NCBI RefSeq assembly: GCF_001639145.1
Contig: NZ_LROY01000002.1
Location: 1,396,501 to 1,460,500, forward strand
Source of the DNA: Microbulbifer sp. Q7
GTDB lineage: Bacteria > Pseudomonadota > Gammaproteobacteria > Pseudomonadales > Cellvibrionaceae
Length of the DNA: 64,000 nt
Reading direction: 5' to 3'
This document shows, piece after piece, positions 28,066 to 37,192 of this stretch. Within the stretch, counting starts at the first letter, position 1, and every line of letters begins with the position of its first letter. Below the pieces are notes generated by a model, which worked only from the letters and a program-made list of their open reading frames with translations, had not been told where the DNA came from and made no database searches. Both the position numbers and the translations under genes were made by a program.

Positions 28066-28132
28066 TCTCTAGTACCGTTTTATCGTTATTAATGCCGGTC
28101 CATGGTTCCAGTCAATGATTGGGCAAAGAGTC

Positions 28133-28909
28133 CTACTCGATGCCGCCTACCCGCTCAAAGCTCGGCAGGCTCAATAGTTTGTCCCAATGCATCCAGATTG
28201 CAAAGGCCTTGCCGACAATGTCTTTCTCCGGGACGAAGCCCCACTTGCGGCTATCCAGACTGTTGTCGCGGTTGTCCCCCATCATGAAGTAATGCCCCTC
28301 GGGCACCACCACCGTACGTACATTGCCGTATTGCGTCGGCACCACCTGTTTCGCCATCAGGTGGCGATGACCGTCGATTTCCTCCCACAGGAACTCTTTC
28401 TGCGGGTTACCCGGGGGTAACGCCTGGATCAGCTCCTGGGGTGCCGGCTTGCCATTGATATACAGCTGGTTATTGACCAGCCGGATCTCGTCACCCGGTA
28501 AACCGATCACACGCTTGATGTAATAGGTTTCATTGGCGTGCGGCGGAAAGAACACCATCACATCGCCGCGCTTGGGTTCACCGATATCCAGAACTTTGGT
28601 ACGGGATACCGGCAGGCGCAGCCCGTAGGCGTATTTGTTGACGAGAATAAAGTCCCCGACCTGCAGGGTGGGGTCCATAGAGGCCGACGGGATCTGGAAG
28701 GGCTCGACAATAAAAGAGCGCAACACAAAGACAATGGCCAGCACCGGAAAGAAAGACTTGGCATATTCCACCACCACCGGCTCTTCAACCTGCTGTCCTT
28801 TGTCGGCGCGGGCCTTGCGCCCCGGCGCAAGCAGCAACAGGTCAAGCAGCCAGATAACCCCTGTCACCACCACCAGCAACAGCAAAATAAGGGGGAAATT
28901 GATATCCAT
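28133..28909 (-). CDS. lepB: Signal peptidase I
   Basis: Inner-membrane Ser/Lys protease that removes signal peptides from exported proteins. The 258-residue protein has two N-terminal membrane helices (about 5-27 and 53-66). Catalytic Ser77 lies in IPSASMDPTL and the catalytic Lys in YYIKRVIGLPGD (about residue 130). The C-terminal boxes GDNRDNSLDSR and FVPEKDIVGKA are intact. It lies directly downstream of lepA, as in most proteobacteria. Confidence 0.96.
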   Translation of the reverse strand: MDINFPLILLLLVVVTGVIWLLDLLLLAPGRKARADKGQQVEEPVVVEYAKSFFPVLAIVFVLRSFIVEPFQIPSASMDPTLQVGDFILVNKYAYGLRLPVSRTKVLDIGEPKRGDVMVFFPPHANETYYIKRVIGLPGDEIRLVNNQLYINGKPAPQELIQALPPGNPQKEFLWEEIDGHRHLMAKQVVPTQYGNVRTVVVPEGHYFMMGDNRDNSLDSRKWGFVPEKDIVGKAFAIWMHWDKLLSLPSFERVGGIE

Positions 28910-28997
28910 TCAAACGTCTCTTTCTGACGGGTTCTTATCGATGGTTGTCCAAAACACCGGTCTTCACGCCCGGGTACGAGGCCGGCTCGGCCTCAAA

Positions 28998-30803
28998 TCA
29001 GTTATCTACCTTCAGCACAGCCAGGAAGGCGTCCTGGGGTACTTCTACCCTGCCCAGCTGCTTCATGCGGCGCTTACCGGCTTTCTGCTTTTCCAGCAGC
29101 TTTTTCTTACGGGTAACGTCACCACCGTAACACTTCGCGGTTACATTCTTGCGCAGTGCCTTAACCGTGGTACGCGCAATCACCTGACCGCCAATCGCCG
29201 CCTGGATCGCCACATCGAACATCTGCCGTGGGATCAGCTCTTTCATCTTATCCGCCAAGGCACGCCCGCGCTGCTGGGCATTGTCGCGGTGCAGGATCAC
29301 GGCCAGGGCGTCCACTCGTTCACCGTTGATCAGAATATCAAGGCGCACCAGTTTTGCCGGGTCAAAGCGCACAAAGTTGTAATCCAGCGATGCAAACCCG
29401 CGGCTAACCGATTTCAGGCGATCGAAGAAGTCCATCACCACTTCGCTCATGGGCAGCTCGTAGCGCAGTGAAACCTGCCCGCCCACGTACTGCATATCTT
29501 TCTGGATACCGCGTTTCTCGATACACAGGGTAATCACGTTACCCAGGTAATCCTGCGGAACCAGGATATTCGCTTCCACGATCGGCTCGCGCATCTCCTC
29601 GATCATCCCCAGGTCGGGCATGCGCGAGGGGTTGTCCATGTTGACCAGTTCGCCATTGGTCAGCTGCACTTCGTACACCACAGTGGGCGCGGTGGTAATC
29701 AGATCCAGATCGTACTCGCGCTCCAAACGCTCCTGGATGATCTCCATGTGCAGCATGCCGAGGAAGCCACAGCGAAAACCGAAGCCCAGGGCGTCGGAGG
29801 TTTCCGGCTCGTAGAACAGGGACGCGTCGTTGAGCGAGAGCTTGTCCAGCGCATCACGGAAGGCTTCGTAATCATCAGAGCTTACCGGGAACAGACCGGC
29901 ATAGACCTGCGGCTTGACCTTCTGGAAGCCCGGCAGCATGTCCACATCTTCCGCGCCCTTGGCATGGGTCAGGGTGTCACCCACGGGGGCGCCGTGGATG
30001 TCCTTGATACCGGCAACCACGAAGCCCACTTCGCCGGCACGCAGTACGCCGGTCTCTTTGCGCTTGGGAGTAAATACGCCCACGCTGTCCACCACATGGG
30101 GACGGCCGAGGGACTTGGTGACAATCTTGTCTTTGGTACTGAGGGTGCCCTGCATGACCCGCACCAGCGACACCACGCCGAGATAGCTGTCGAACCAGGA
30201 ATCGATGATCAGGGCCTGCAGCGGCGCCTCCACATCACCCACCGGGGGCGGCACCAGACGCACCAGATCCTCCAGCACGTCCTCCACGCCAATGCCCGAT
30301 TTGGCACTGCAGCGGGTCGCCTCGGTGGCATCGATGCCGATGATGTCTTCGATTTCCTCGGCCACCTTTTCCGGCTCGGCCTGGGGAAGGTCCATTTTGT
30401 TCAGTACCGGAATCACTTCCAGGCCCTGTTCAATGGCGGTGTAGCAGTTGGCCACTGACTGGGCTTCCACACCCTGTGCCGCGTCCACCACCAGCAAGGC
30501 GCCTTCACAGGCCGCCAGCGAGCGGGAAACTTCGTAGGAGAAGTCCACGTGCCCGGGCGTATCAATGAAGTTCAGCTGGTAGGTTTTGCCGTCGCGAGCG
30601 GTGTAATCCAGGGTCACACTCTGGGCCTTGATGGTAATGCCCCGCTCCCGCTCGATGTCCATGCTGTCGAGGACCTGTGCGGCCATCTCACGCTCGGTCA
30701 GGCCGCCGCAGACCTGGATAAAACGGTCGGCGAGGGTGGATTTCCCGTGGTCGATGTGAGCGATGATGGAAAAGTTGCGGATATGGGAGAGATCAGTGGC
30801 CAC
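28998..30803 (-). CDS. lepA: Elongation factor 4 (LepA)
   Basis: Ribosomal GTPase implicated in back-translocation and 30S assembly. The 601-residue length is standard. G1 is [10 protein letters not shown], followed by [16 protein letters not shown] and NKMDLP. The LepA-specific C-terminal domain ends in [19 protein letters not shown]. It is preceded by mucD, with two GC-rich hairpins in the spacer, and followed by lepB. Confidence 0.98.
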   Translation of the reverse strand: MATDLSHIRNFSIIAHIDHGKSTLADRFIQVCGGLTEREMAAQVLDSMDIERERGITIKAQSVTLDYTARDGKTYQLNFIDTPGHVDFSYEVSRSLAACEGALLVVDAAQGVEAQSVANCYTAIEQGLEVIPVLNKMDLPQAEPEKVAEEIEDIIGIDATEATRCSAKSGIGVEDVLEDLVRLVPPPVGDVEAPLQALIIDSWFDSYLGVVSLVRVMQGTLSTKDKIVTKSLGRPHVVDSVGVFTPKRKETGVLRAGEVGFVVAGIKDIHGAPVGDTLTHAKGAEDVDMLPGFQKVKPQVYAGLFPVSSDDYEAFRDALDKLSLNDASLFYEPETSDALGFGFRCGFLGMLHMEIIQERLEREYDLDLITTAPTVVYEVQLTNGELVNMDNPSRMPDLGMIEEMREPIVEANILVPQDYLGNVITLCIEKRGIQKDMQYVGGQVSLRYELPMSEVVMDFFDRLKSVSRGFASLDYNFVRFDPAKLVRLDILINGERVDALAVILHRDNAQQRGRALADKMKELIPRQMFDVAIQAAIGGQVIARTTVKALRKNVTAKCYGGDVTRKKKLLEKQKAGKRRMKQLGRVEVPQDAFLAVLKVDN

Positions 30804-30944
30804 TGCGAGGATAAAACCTTTTAAAAATCAGTGAGTTAATGGGCGGACCGGGCCGCGCTGTGGGCGCAAGTCTAACAGGTTGCAGGAAAAGTGCATCCAA
30901 TCTCCGCGGAGCCCCGAGTGCTCAAGGGCTCCGGGCGCTTGACC

Positions 30945-30979
30945 GGGCTCCAACCGCGGCGTGGCAACCGCGGGAGCCC
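30945..30979. repeat. Large GC-rich hairpin downstream of mucD
   Basis: gggctc (30945-30950) and ccgcgg (30954-30959) pair with ccgcgg (30968-30973) and gagccc (30974-30979), around an 8-base loop and a small bulge. It begins 15 bases past the mucD stop codon. A second stem, gagccc/gggctc, lies at about 30909-30931. No T-run follows, so mRNA stabilisation or Rho-dependent termination is more likely than intrinsic termination. Confidence 0.45.
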
Positions 30980-30993
30980 GCCCATTCAGAGGT

Positions 30994-32409
30994 TTAATCC
31001 TCTTCGATCTGGATAGTGCGGAAGGTGGGCTGGCCACCCCGGAAGAAGCGGATCGGCAACAGCTCGCCTTTGGGCAGTTTCTTGGCGATCTTCTGGTAAT
31101 CCGCGAGGGATTCCACCTGATCGAAGCCGAGCTGGGCAATGATATCCCCGCTGCGCAGGCCGGCATTGGCACCGGCCTTGCCCGGCACCACTTGCTTCAC
31201 GATAACGCCGCTCTCCACGCCGAGGCGCTGCTTCAGGCCATCGGGAATCTCATCCACCACCAGACCCAGGCGACCGCCAACATCCGAGCTCTGCGGTGCA
31301 ACGGACGCCTGCTGGTCGCCGTCATCGCCAGGCAGCGCACCCACGCGCACTTTGAGCTTTTCCTGATTGCCCTCCCGCATCAGTAATACCGGTACTTCGC
31401 TGCCCGGGCGGGTCTGGCCCACAACATGGGGCAGGTCGCCGGACATGTTGATTTTCTGGCCGTTAAAGCGAGTGATGATGTCCCCGACTTTGATACCGGC
31501 TTTGTCGGCCGGGGAACCCGCCTCCAGCTGGCCCACCAGTGCGCCGGAGGGTTTGCCGAGGCCCATGGCGGTGGCCAGCTTGCGATCCACGTCCTGAATA
31601 CCGACACCCAGCCAGCCGCGATCCACACGCCCCTTCTCCATCAACTGCGCTACCACGTCCTGCGCCAGGCTCGCGGGGATGGCAAAGGACAAGCCAATAG
31701 AGCCGCCACTGCGGGTATAGATCTGCGAGTTGATGCCCACCACTTCACCATCCAGGTTAAACAGCGGGCCACCGGAGTTACCCGGGTTGATTGCCACGTC
31801 GGTCTGGATGAAGGGCACATAGTTTTCCCGGCTTTCATTGGGGATGCTGCGACCCATGGCGCTGACGATACCGGCGCTGGCCGAGTAATCCAGGCCAAAG
31901 GGTGAGCCAATGGCCACCACCCACTCGCCCACTTCCATACGTTCTGAGTCTCCCCAGCGCACAGAAGGCAAATCATCCGCATCCACCTTCAGCAGCGCGA
32001 GGTCCGAGCGCGGGTCGGTACCCACCACCTTGGCCTCGTACTCGCGGCGATCTGTCAGCGTCACCAGGACTTCGTCCGCGCCGTCCACCACATGGTTATT
32101 GGTGACCACGTAGCCATCCTTGGAAATGATAAACCCGGAGCCCATGCTGGCCACGGGCCGCTGCTGCCGCTCACGGGGCTCCAGCAGGTGGCGGAAAATG
32201 TCCGGAATATCCTGCTGATAGCGCGGCGGCACCGAATTGCGCGATACACGACTGCGCTCCACGGTGTTGATTTTCACCACCGCGGGAGAGTTCTGTTTGA
32301 TCAGGTCGGTCAGTTCCGGCAGACCGCGCGCATGCGCCGCGGTGGAAGCCAGAGAAAGAGAAACCAGATAGCAAAGTGCAAGCAAAAACTGCGAGTAGCG
32401 TGCAACCAT
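30994..32409 (-). CDS. mucD: Periplasmic serine protease MucD (DegP/DegQ/HtrA family)
   Basis: Quality-control protease/chaperone of the periplasm; in Pseudomonas MucD restrains the envelope-stress sigma factor AlgU. The 471-residue protein has a signal peptide (about 1-28), the catalytic triad His106 (TNNHVVD), Asp136 (RSDLALLK) and Ser212 (GNSGGPL), and two PDZ domains (about 265-355 and 380-465). A GGGGTA site precedes the ATG. Relatives place it directly after mucC; here it is separated from rseC by mpaA and ycjG. Confidence 0.95.
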   Translation of the reverse strand: MVARYSQFLLALCYLVSLSLASTAAHARGLPELTDLIKQNSPAVVKINTVERSRVSRNSVPPRYQQDIPDIFRHLLEPRERQQRPVASMGSGFIISKDGYVVTNNHVVDGADEVLVTLTDRREYEAKVVGTDPRSDLALLKVDADDLPSVRWGDSERMEVGEWVVAIGSPFGLDYSASAGIVSAMGRSIPNESRENYVPFIQTDVAINPGNSGGPLFNLDGEVVGINSQIYTRSGGSIGLSFAIPASLAQDVVAQLMEKGRVDRGWLGVGIQDVDRKLATAMGLGKPSGALVGQLEAGSPADKAGIKVGDIITRFNGQKINMSGDLPHVVGQTRPGSEVPVLLMREGNQEKLKVRVGALPGDDGDQQASVAPQSSDVGGRLGLVVDEIPDGLKQRLGVESGVIVKQVVPGKAGANAGLRSGDIIAQLGFDQVESLADYQKIAKKLPKGELLPIRFFRGGQPTFRTIQIEED

Positions 32410-32632
32410 ATTTGTTACCCCTGAAAGGCCCTTTTACTAATATTCATTAAAGTGCGTTCCGCAAGCCGACCCGGATTGCCGCCCGGAGGCGGATATCATC
32501 GCATTCTGTCGGCGACGGGTACCATTACCGGCCGGATCTCCGGGCAACCCCGGATGACCAGTACCACACTGTTAGTTAGAGATTTCGCGGAAAAGTTCTC
32601 ATAACCCAGTGTAAAACAGTGTTAAGGAATCC

Positions 32633-33361
32633 ATGACCCAGCACAGAGACCCCACTCCGGCGTTGCGCCCGCGCACTGACCGGGGGCTATTCCAGGGCCA
32701 ACGCCTGCAGTACGGGCAATCGGTTCTCGGGGCGCCCCTGTTTTACTTTCCCGCCGAAGTCTGTGACGAGCACACGGGTATAGTGATGGCCGGCACCCAC
32801 GGGGATGAAGTGGCGGCGGTAGTCACCCTGTCCTGCGCGCTGCGTACGCTCCAGGCCGGGCAACGCCGTCATCATGTGATTCTCGCGGTCAACCCGGACG
32901 GCTGCCAGTTGGGCACCCGCTGCAACGCCCGCGGGGTGGACCTGAACCGAAACTTCGCCACCATCAACTGGAAAGGTGGCGGCACCGTCTACCGCTGGAA
33001 CAGCGCAGCCGATGAGCGCGATGTATACCTGTCCAGCGGCGACCGCCCTGCCTCGGAGCCGGAAACCCAGGCCCTGTGCCGACTGGTCACCGAGCTGGAG
33101 CCCGCCTGGATGGTCTCCATCCACGAACCCCTGGCCTGCGTGGAGGACCCGCTGCAGAGCCCGCTGGGCCATTGGCTGGCCGAGCGTATGGAGCTGCCAC
33201 TGGTGACCGATCTGGGGTACCAGACCCCGGGATCCTTCGGTACCTGGGCCGCGGAACATCAGTACCCCTGCATCACCCTGGAGTACCCGCCGATTTCTGC
33301 GGATGTGGCCAGCGAAGAGTACCTGGCCGTCACCACCGACTTGCTGCGCTATATCACCTGA
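32633..33361 (+). CDS. mpaA: Murein tripeptide amidase MpaA
   Basis: M14-type zinc peptidase that cleaves the gamma-D-Glu-meso-Dap bond of L-Ala-D-Glu-mDap during peptidoglycan recycling. The 242-residue protein matches E. coli MpaA closely along its length: AGTHGDE with zinc ligands His56 and Glu59, VNPDGCQLGTRCNARGVDLN, VYRWNSAADERDVYL, the third ligand His in SIHEPLACVEDP, and the general base Glu in ITLEYPPISAD. AAGGAA precedes the ATG. It is convergent with ycjG, whose product acts on the resulting dipeptide. Confidence 0.95.
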   Translation: MTQHRDPTPALRPRTDRGLFQGQRLQYGQSVLGAPLFYFPAEVCDEHTGIVMAGTHGDEVAAVVTLSCALRTLQAGQRRHHVILAVNPDGCQLGTRCNARGVDLNRNFATINWKGGGTVYRWNSAADERDVYLSSGDRPASEPETQALCRLVTELEPAWMVSIHEPLACVEDPLQSPLGHWLAERMELPLVTDLGYQTPGSFGTWAAEHQYPCITLEYPPISADVASEEYLAVTTDLLRYIT

Positions 33362-33394
33362 ACCGGAGCCGGACCGCAATTAGGTAGGCGCAGC

Positions 33395-34342
33395 TCAGGT
33401 CCAGTACACGCCGCCATCGGCAAACCGCAGCGGATCGACGTCCTTGGCCAGCCAGGTGGGGCCGTCGAGGTCCACAAATCGGGCCTGCTCACCCAGGCCC
33501 CAGGCGGCACGTATCGCGCGGGACGTGCACAACATACACCCCAGCATCACCGCAAAACCCTGCGCCCGCGCGGCTTCCGCAAGCGCCTCGGCCTCGCGAA
33601 TCCCGCCGGCCTTGTCCAGCTTGATATTCACCATGTCGTACAGGGGCTTGAGCCTGGGCAGGTCAGCACGGGTGTGACAACTTTCATCCGCGCAAATCGG
33701 CAATGGATGTGGGAATTCCCCCAGAAACGTGTCTTCCCCGGCCGGGAGCGGCTGCTCCAGCATGTCGACCCCCTGCTCAGCCAGCGCGGCACACAGCTCG
33801 GGTAGCCCCTGCTCGGCCCAGGACTCATTGGCGTCGATCACCAGTTGGCTGCTCGGGGCCGCAGTGCGCACCGCGGCCACGCGCTCGAGCACGCGCTGCC
33901 CGTCGAGCTTGAGCTTGAGCACCGTTACCCCCGACGCCACAGCGGCCCGCGCCGCCTGCGCCATTGCCGCCGGCTCATCGATCACCAGGGTTTGCACCGT
34001 GGGGAGCCAGCCGGGATGACCAATCACGCCCCCGGACTTTCTACGCTGCCAGTCCTCCAGCGCGCAATCGATCGCATTGCGCGCTGCACCCGCCGGCATG
34101 ATTTCCTGTAATTGTTCACGGCTCAGACCTTCACCCAGCGCCGGCAGCACGGACGAAATTTCGGCGAGTACCGATTCGACGCTTTCGCCGTAACGCGGAT
34201 AGGGGGTGCACTCCCCCACTCCGGTAACGCCTTCGGCGGACAGTTCCACCACTACTACCCAAGCCTCTGTGCGCACACCGCGGGAAATGACAAAAGCCGT
34301 GCGCAAAGGCCAACTTTCCGCATAACACTTCCCCTCAAACAT
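33395..34342 (-). CDS. ycjG: L-Ala-D/L-Glu epimerase (YcjG)
   Basis: Enolase-superfamily enzyme that converts L-Ala-D-Glu, released by MpaA, to L-Ala-L-Glu so ordinary dipeptidases can use it. The 315-residue product has GECTPYPRYGES, the catalytic Lys in LKLKLDG, metal ligands in VIDANESW and ICADESCHTR, the second Lys in NIKLDKAGGI, and LGCMLCTSRAI. The start at 34342 follows AGGAGAG. It overlaps nothing but ends 33 bases from the convergent mpaA. Confidence 0.94.
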   Translation of the reverse strand: MFEGKCYAESWPLRTAFVISRGVRTEAWVVVVELSAEGVTGVGECTPYPRYGESVESVLAEISSVLPALGEGLSREQLQEIMPAGAARNAIDCALEDWQRRKSGGVIGHPGWLPTVQTLVIDEPAAMAQAARAAVASGVTVLKLKLDGQRVLERVAAVRTAAPSSQLVIDANESWAEQGLPELCAALAEQGVDMLEQPLPAGEDTFLGEFPHPLPICADESCHTRADLPRLKPLYDMVNIKLDKAGGIREAEALAEAARAQGFAVMLGCMLCTSRAIRAAWGLGEQARFVDLDGPTWLAKDVDPLRFADGGVYWT

Positions 34343-34442
34343 CTGCGCTCTCCTGATTGAAATCGCTCTGCAACCACCGCCGTCGCCAGTCAGCACTCAG
34401 TGTAGGAAGTTATTTGCGGAGTGATTGGGGAAAAGTGAAAGA

Positions 34443-34467
34443 CGGCGACATTCCCACAGGGAACGCC
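34443..34467 (-). terminator. Possible weak terminator after rseC
   Basis: Imperfect stem ggcg..ttccc / gggaa cgcc with a 3-base bulge, about 50 bases past the rseC stop codon. On the minus strand a pyrimidine-rich, partly T-rich stretch follows. It could end the rpoE-mucA-mucB-rseC transcript before ycjG. Confidence 0.3.
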
Positions 34468-34519
34468 GCGGAATATTCAGAGGAAGGGAACACACATGAG
34501 GACCGAACAGCCCAGAGGA

Positions 34520-35023
34520 TCAGGGCAGCTGCACCGCCGGAATGGAACAGGGTGTGCCCCCGCCCTCAACCCGCAAGAACTGCGGTGCCATATTTGGATT
34601 ATGACGGTTGAAATGGCTGTAAACACGCACCAGCAGTGCGCCCAGCGCGAGCCCCGCCAGCGCGCCGAGCATTGCACCGGATTCACCACTTGGCTCACCT
34701 GCTGCCAACGCACTCAACAGCGCGTCGCCTCCCAGGGCACCGAGCACCAGCAGCACCAGGGGTAGCAGATAGACCAGCAGCGCACTGGTCGCCAGGGTGT
34801 TTTCAGCGATACCGATAACCACCGTATCGTGCAGACGAATGGGTGCCAGGGCCTTCGGTGCAACTGCCACACGCACCCGCGAGGCGTTGGTCCAGAAGTC
34901 CCCGAGCAGCCCGGTGCCACAGCCAGATTTGGCGGCACAACTGTGGCAACCGCTGCGCTGCACCGTTTCCAGCCAGACACCGGTCTGCTCCAGGGCCACC
35001 ACGCGTCCGCGCTCTTCAATCAT
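34520..35023 (-). CDS. rseC: SoxR-reducing/sigma-E accessory protein RseC (MucC)
   Basis: Inner-membrane protein, third in the sigma-E regulatory operon; related proteins help reduce the [2Fe-2S] cluster of SoxR. The 167-residue protein has an N-terminal cytoplasmic part with a four-Cys-like cluster (GCHSCAAKSGCGTG, about 25-38), and two membrane helices (about 80-97 and 115-133). It ends the rpoE-mucA-mucB-rseC run, 52 bases after mucB. Confidence 0.9.
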   Translation of the reverse strand: MIEERGRVVALEQTGVWLETVQRSGCHSCAAKSGCGTGLLGDFWTNASRVRVAVAPKALAPIRLHDTVVIGIAENTLATSALLVYLLPLVLLVLGALGGDALLSALAAGEPSGESGAMLGALAGLALGALLVRVYSHFNRHNPNMAPQFLRVEGGGTPCSIPAVQLP

Positions 35024-35075
35024 GGGTTTGCCACACTTGTTTTACTGGCGCTAAACACAAACACTTCACCCACTA

Positions 35076-36143
35076 TTAGTTCCTGGCCTTCACCGCTCTG
35101 GCAACCAGGCGGGCGGTATTATCCGGAATCTCGCCCACAACGGTAATGGTAAAGCGCTCACCTTCCACCTCAAGGTGATCCATATACGCCACCGTGGCGC
35201 CACGCACGGCGCGCCCGGTGTAGTTCATTTCCGGTTTCAGTCGCTGCACGAACACCGTAAAGGCATTCAGCCCGTCGCTGAATACCAGCATTTCGCCATC
35301 GGACAGCGCGCGCGTCGCCACCGCCCTGAAGCCTGTGGGCGCCCAGCCCAGCTGCCAGCGGCTGGAGAGACTGCCGCACTTTCCGGAACCGTCGCTCTCC
35401 CGGGCATCGTCCGATTGCGGCTGCAGGTCGCTGTCTTTGATCGGTGTCAGGTCGACCTCGACAAACTGAAAGCGCTCCAGCACGCGCCCGGCAGGTGCCA
35501 CCAGCATGGACTTGAGTGGCAGGCCGGTCTCCTTATCCACACTGATCACCACCGCAAACCGATGGGGGTCGCGTGGACGCGCTTCCAGCACCACTGCCTC
35601 GCGGTCCGCGATACGCTCTTCACCGCGAATCAGGAAGCGATAAATATTTTGTACATTCTGCAAACCGGCGCTGCTCCACAGCCCGGTGCGGGACAGCGGA
35701 CTGCCATCGCGCCGACACTGGGCATCAACCCCACGGCTCACCATCTCCCGTGGTGCCCCGGTCAGGTAACGGATGCGCTCGATCTGCTCACCATCGCGCA
35801 CGCCATGAAACACCTCCAGCGTCTCCATCACCCCGACATGCTCAAAGGTCACCAGCCCGCGGTACTCAAGATTTGCCACGGCGTCAGCCAGTTTTGCCAG
35901 CAACGCCTCGGTTTCCACATCCGAGGCCGGTATACCCAGACCCGGAGGCACGCCGTCGCCAGGATCCGCAGCTTGCGCCGCACCACCAGGGTTACTGTCC
36001 GGCACGGGGGCCGAGGGTTGCGGAGCCTCTTCCTGCACCGCACTTTGCGCGCTGGCCGAAGGAAGCAGGGGAACGGCCGCCAGCAAAAAAGCCAACAGCG
36101 AGCTGTTGGCTTTAAGGGCGGAATAACGGAAAACTTTCGCCAT
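35076..36143 (-). CDS. mucB: Sigma-E regulator MucB (RseB)
   Basis: Periplasmic protein that binds the anti-sigma factor MucA/RseA and shields it from regulated proteolysis; it senses lipoprotein or LPS intermediates. The 355-residue protein has a signal peptide (about 1-30), then an unusual Pro/Ala/Gly-rich stretch of about 45 residues before the conserved domain starts near ALLAKLADAVANLEYRG. It continues with MVSRGVDAQCRRDG and the C-terminal domain (HLEVEGERFTITVVGEIP). Start chosen at 36143; an ATG two codons upstream is also possible. Confidence 0.9.
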   Translation of the reverse strand: MAKVFRYSALKANSSLLAFLLAAVPLLPSASAQSAVQEEAPQPSAPVPDSNPGGAAQAADPGDGVPPGLGIPASDVETEALLAKLADAVANLEYRGLVTFEHVGVMETLEVFHGVRDGEQIERIRYLTGAPREMVSRGVDAQCRRDGSPLSRTGLWSSAGLQNVQNIYRFLIRGEERIADREAVVLEARPRDPHRFAVVISVDKETGLPLKSMLVAPAGRVLERFQFVEVDLTPIKDSDLQPQSDDARESDGSGKCGSLSSRWQLGWAPTGFRAVATRALSDGEMLVFSDGLNAFTVFVQRLKPEMNYTGRAVRGATVAYMDHLEVEGERFTITVVGEIPDNTARLVARAVKARN

Positions 36144-36237
36144 GATCATTCTTTATTGGTGGCTAACATCAAGGGAATTGCGCTGGGCGCCGGCTGACTC
36201 TGCATACCGGCCGCCCAAGAAAACGCCAACCGAAAAT

Positions 36238-36927
36238 CTACTCCGGCGTGCGTTCACCGTAGGTGGCACGGGCAAAGGGCACCATGCCCTGGCTGCCGAC
36301 ACGGGCCGCCTGCTCCGAGTGTTCGAGCATAACCCGATTGAGGTGACGCATCAGCTCAGGAGAAGGCACTATCTGCACCTGCGGTGACGGGCTGCCCACT
36401 CGCTGCTCAGGCACCAGCTGCGGCGCGGTACTTACCGGACGGGTATTCAGGGTAGGCACAAGGAAACCACTGGGCTGGGGAGCGGACTGCACAGGCTGCT
36501 GGGCCGGACGCTCCAGCTCGGCTACCAGTTCAGCACCCGGCTGCGGCGACTGCATCTGCTGTACACCCAGTACCGCGGCAAATGCCACGGTGGCAGCAAC
36601 AGCACCGCGCGACAACGGGCGCCACCAGCGACTGCGGCCGGATTCTCCGGCGTCATTGGCCGCCGCAGGCTGCGCACTTTCCGCCAGTGATGGTTCATCC
36701 GCGATCGCCGCCGAGATACTGGCCGCCAGACCAAGATCCACCGGCGCGACCTTCTCGCCCCGCAGCACACTACCCGCTAACTGGTAGCGCGACCAACGCT
36801 GCTGCAAGTCTCCGCCAGTGGCATCGCTCGATTTAAGTAGACGTTGAATCTCCAGCTCGGAGGCTTCGCCATCCATCAGGGCAGATAGCGATTCATTCAA
36901 ACGCTGTTGATGATTCCCGTGGGACAT
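36238..36927 (-). CDS. mucA: Anti-sigma-E factor MucA (RseA)
   Basis: Single-pass inner-membrane anti-sigma factor that holds sigma-E until cleaved by DegS/AlgW and RseP. The 229-residue product starts with the conserved sigma-binding helix region ESLSALMDGEASELEIQRLL. WSRYQLAGSVLRGE follows, then a membrane helix (about 106-126) and a Pro/Gln-rich periplasmic tail ending VPFARATYGERTPE. An AGAGGG site precedes the ATG at 36927. It lies an unusually long 265 bases from rpoE, with a candidate sigma-E promoter in the gap. Confidence 0.92.
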   Translation of the reverse strand: MSHGNHQQRLNESLSALMDGEASELEIQRLLKSSDATGGDLQQRWSRYQLAGSVLRGEKVAPVDLGLAASISAAIADEPSLAESAQPAAANDAGESGRSRWWRPLSRGAVAATVAFAAVLGVQQMQSPQPGAELVAELERPAQQPVQSAPQPSGFLVPTLNTRPVSTAPQLVPEQRVGSPSPQVQIVPSPELMRHLNRVMLEHSEQAARVGSQGMVPFARATYGERTPE

Positions 36928-37192
36928 ACGGGCCAACCCTCTTTCAGTGCAATTCAGTGGATGTGGCAAGCACATCCTGTGTGTTGGTTTCTGAGACCGG
37001 CTTCAACCGGAAAAGTTTTACGTGCGGGCAAAATTTGTGTGAATTGATCGATCTATTTGCCTGTCGTGCCAGTCACACGGCCGTTTTAGACCAAAAAGCT
37101 ACCAGCCGAGCCCGCCACAAAACAAAACTGACTAAATATTAGACGATACATAACACCACCTATGGCCCCGCATCGCACACCCGCCCGGAAAA
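36928..37192. other. 265-bp spacer between rpoE and mucA
   Basis: No gene seen. It holds a candidate sigma-E promoter (36992-37019) reading toward mucA and an AT-rich middle section around 37100-37145. The spacer is much longer than the usual short algU-mucA gap. Confidence 0.6.
36992..37019 (-). promoter_or_regulatory. Candidate sigma-E-type promoter upstream of mucA
   Basis: On the minus strand: AAAACTT, a 16-base spacer containing an imperfect palindrome (ccggttgaagccgg), then TCTCA. This resembles the sigma-E/AlgU consensus GAACTT-N16/17-TCTGA. It lies 65 bases before the mucA start codon. Confidence 0.45.

Noticed and set aside
32555..32632. CACTGT/CAGTGT repeats upstream of mpaA as an operator
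   Set aside because: The copies are short (6-7 bases), irregularly spaced and match no known regulator site, so there is too little support to call one.
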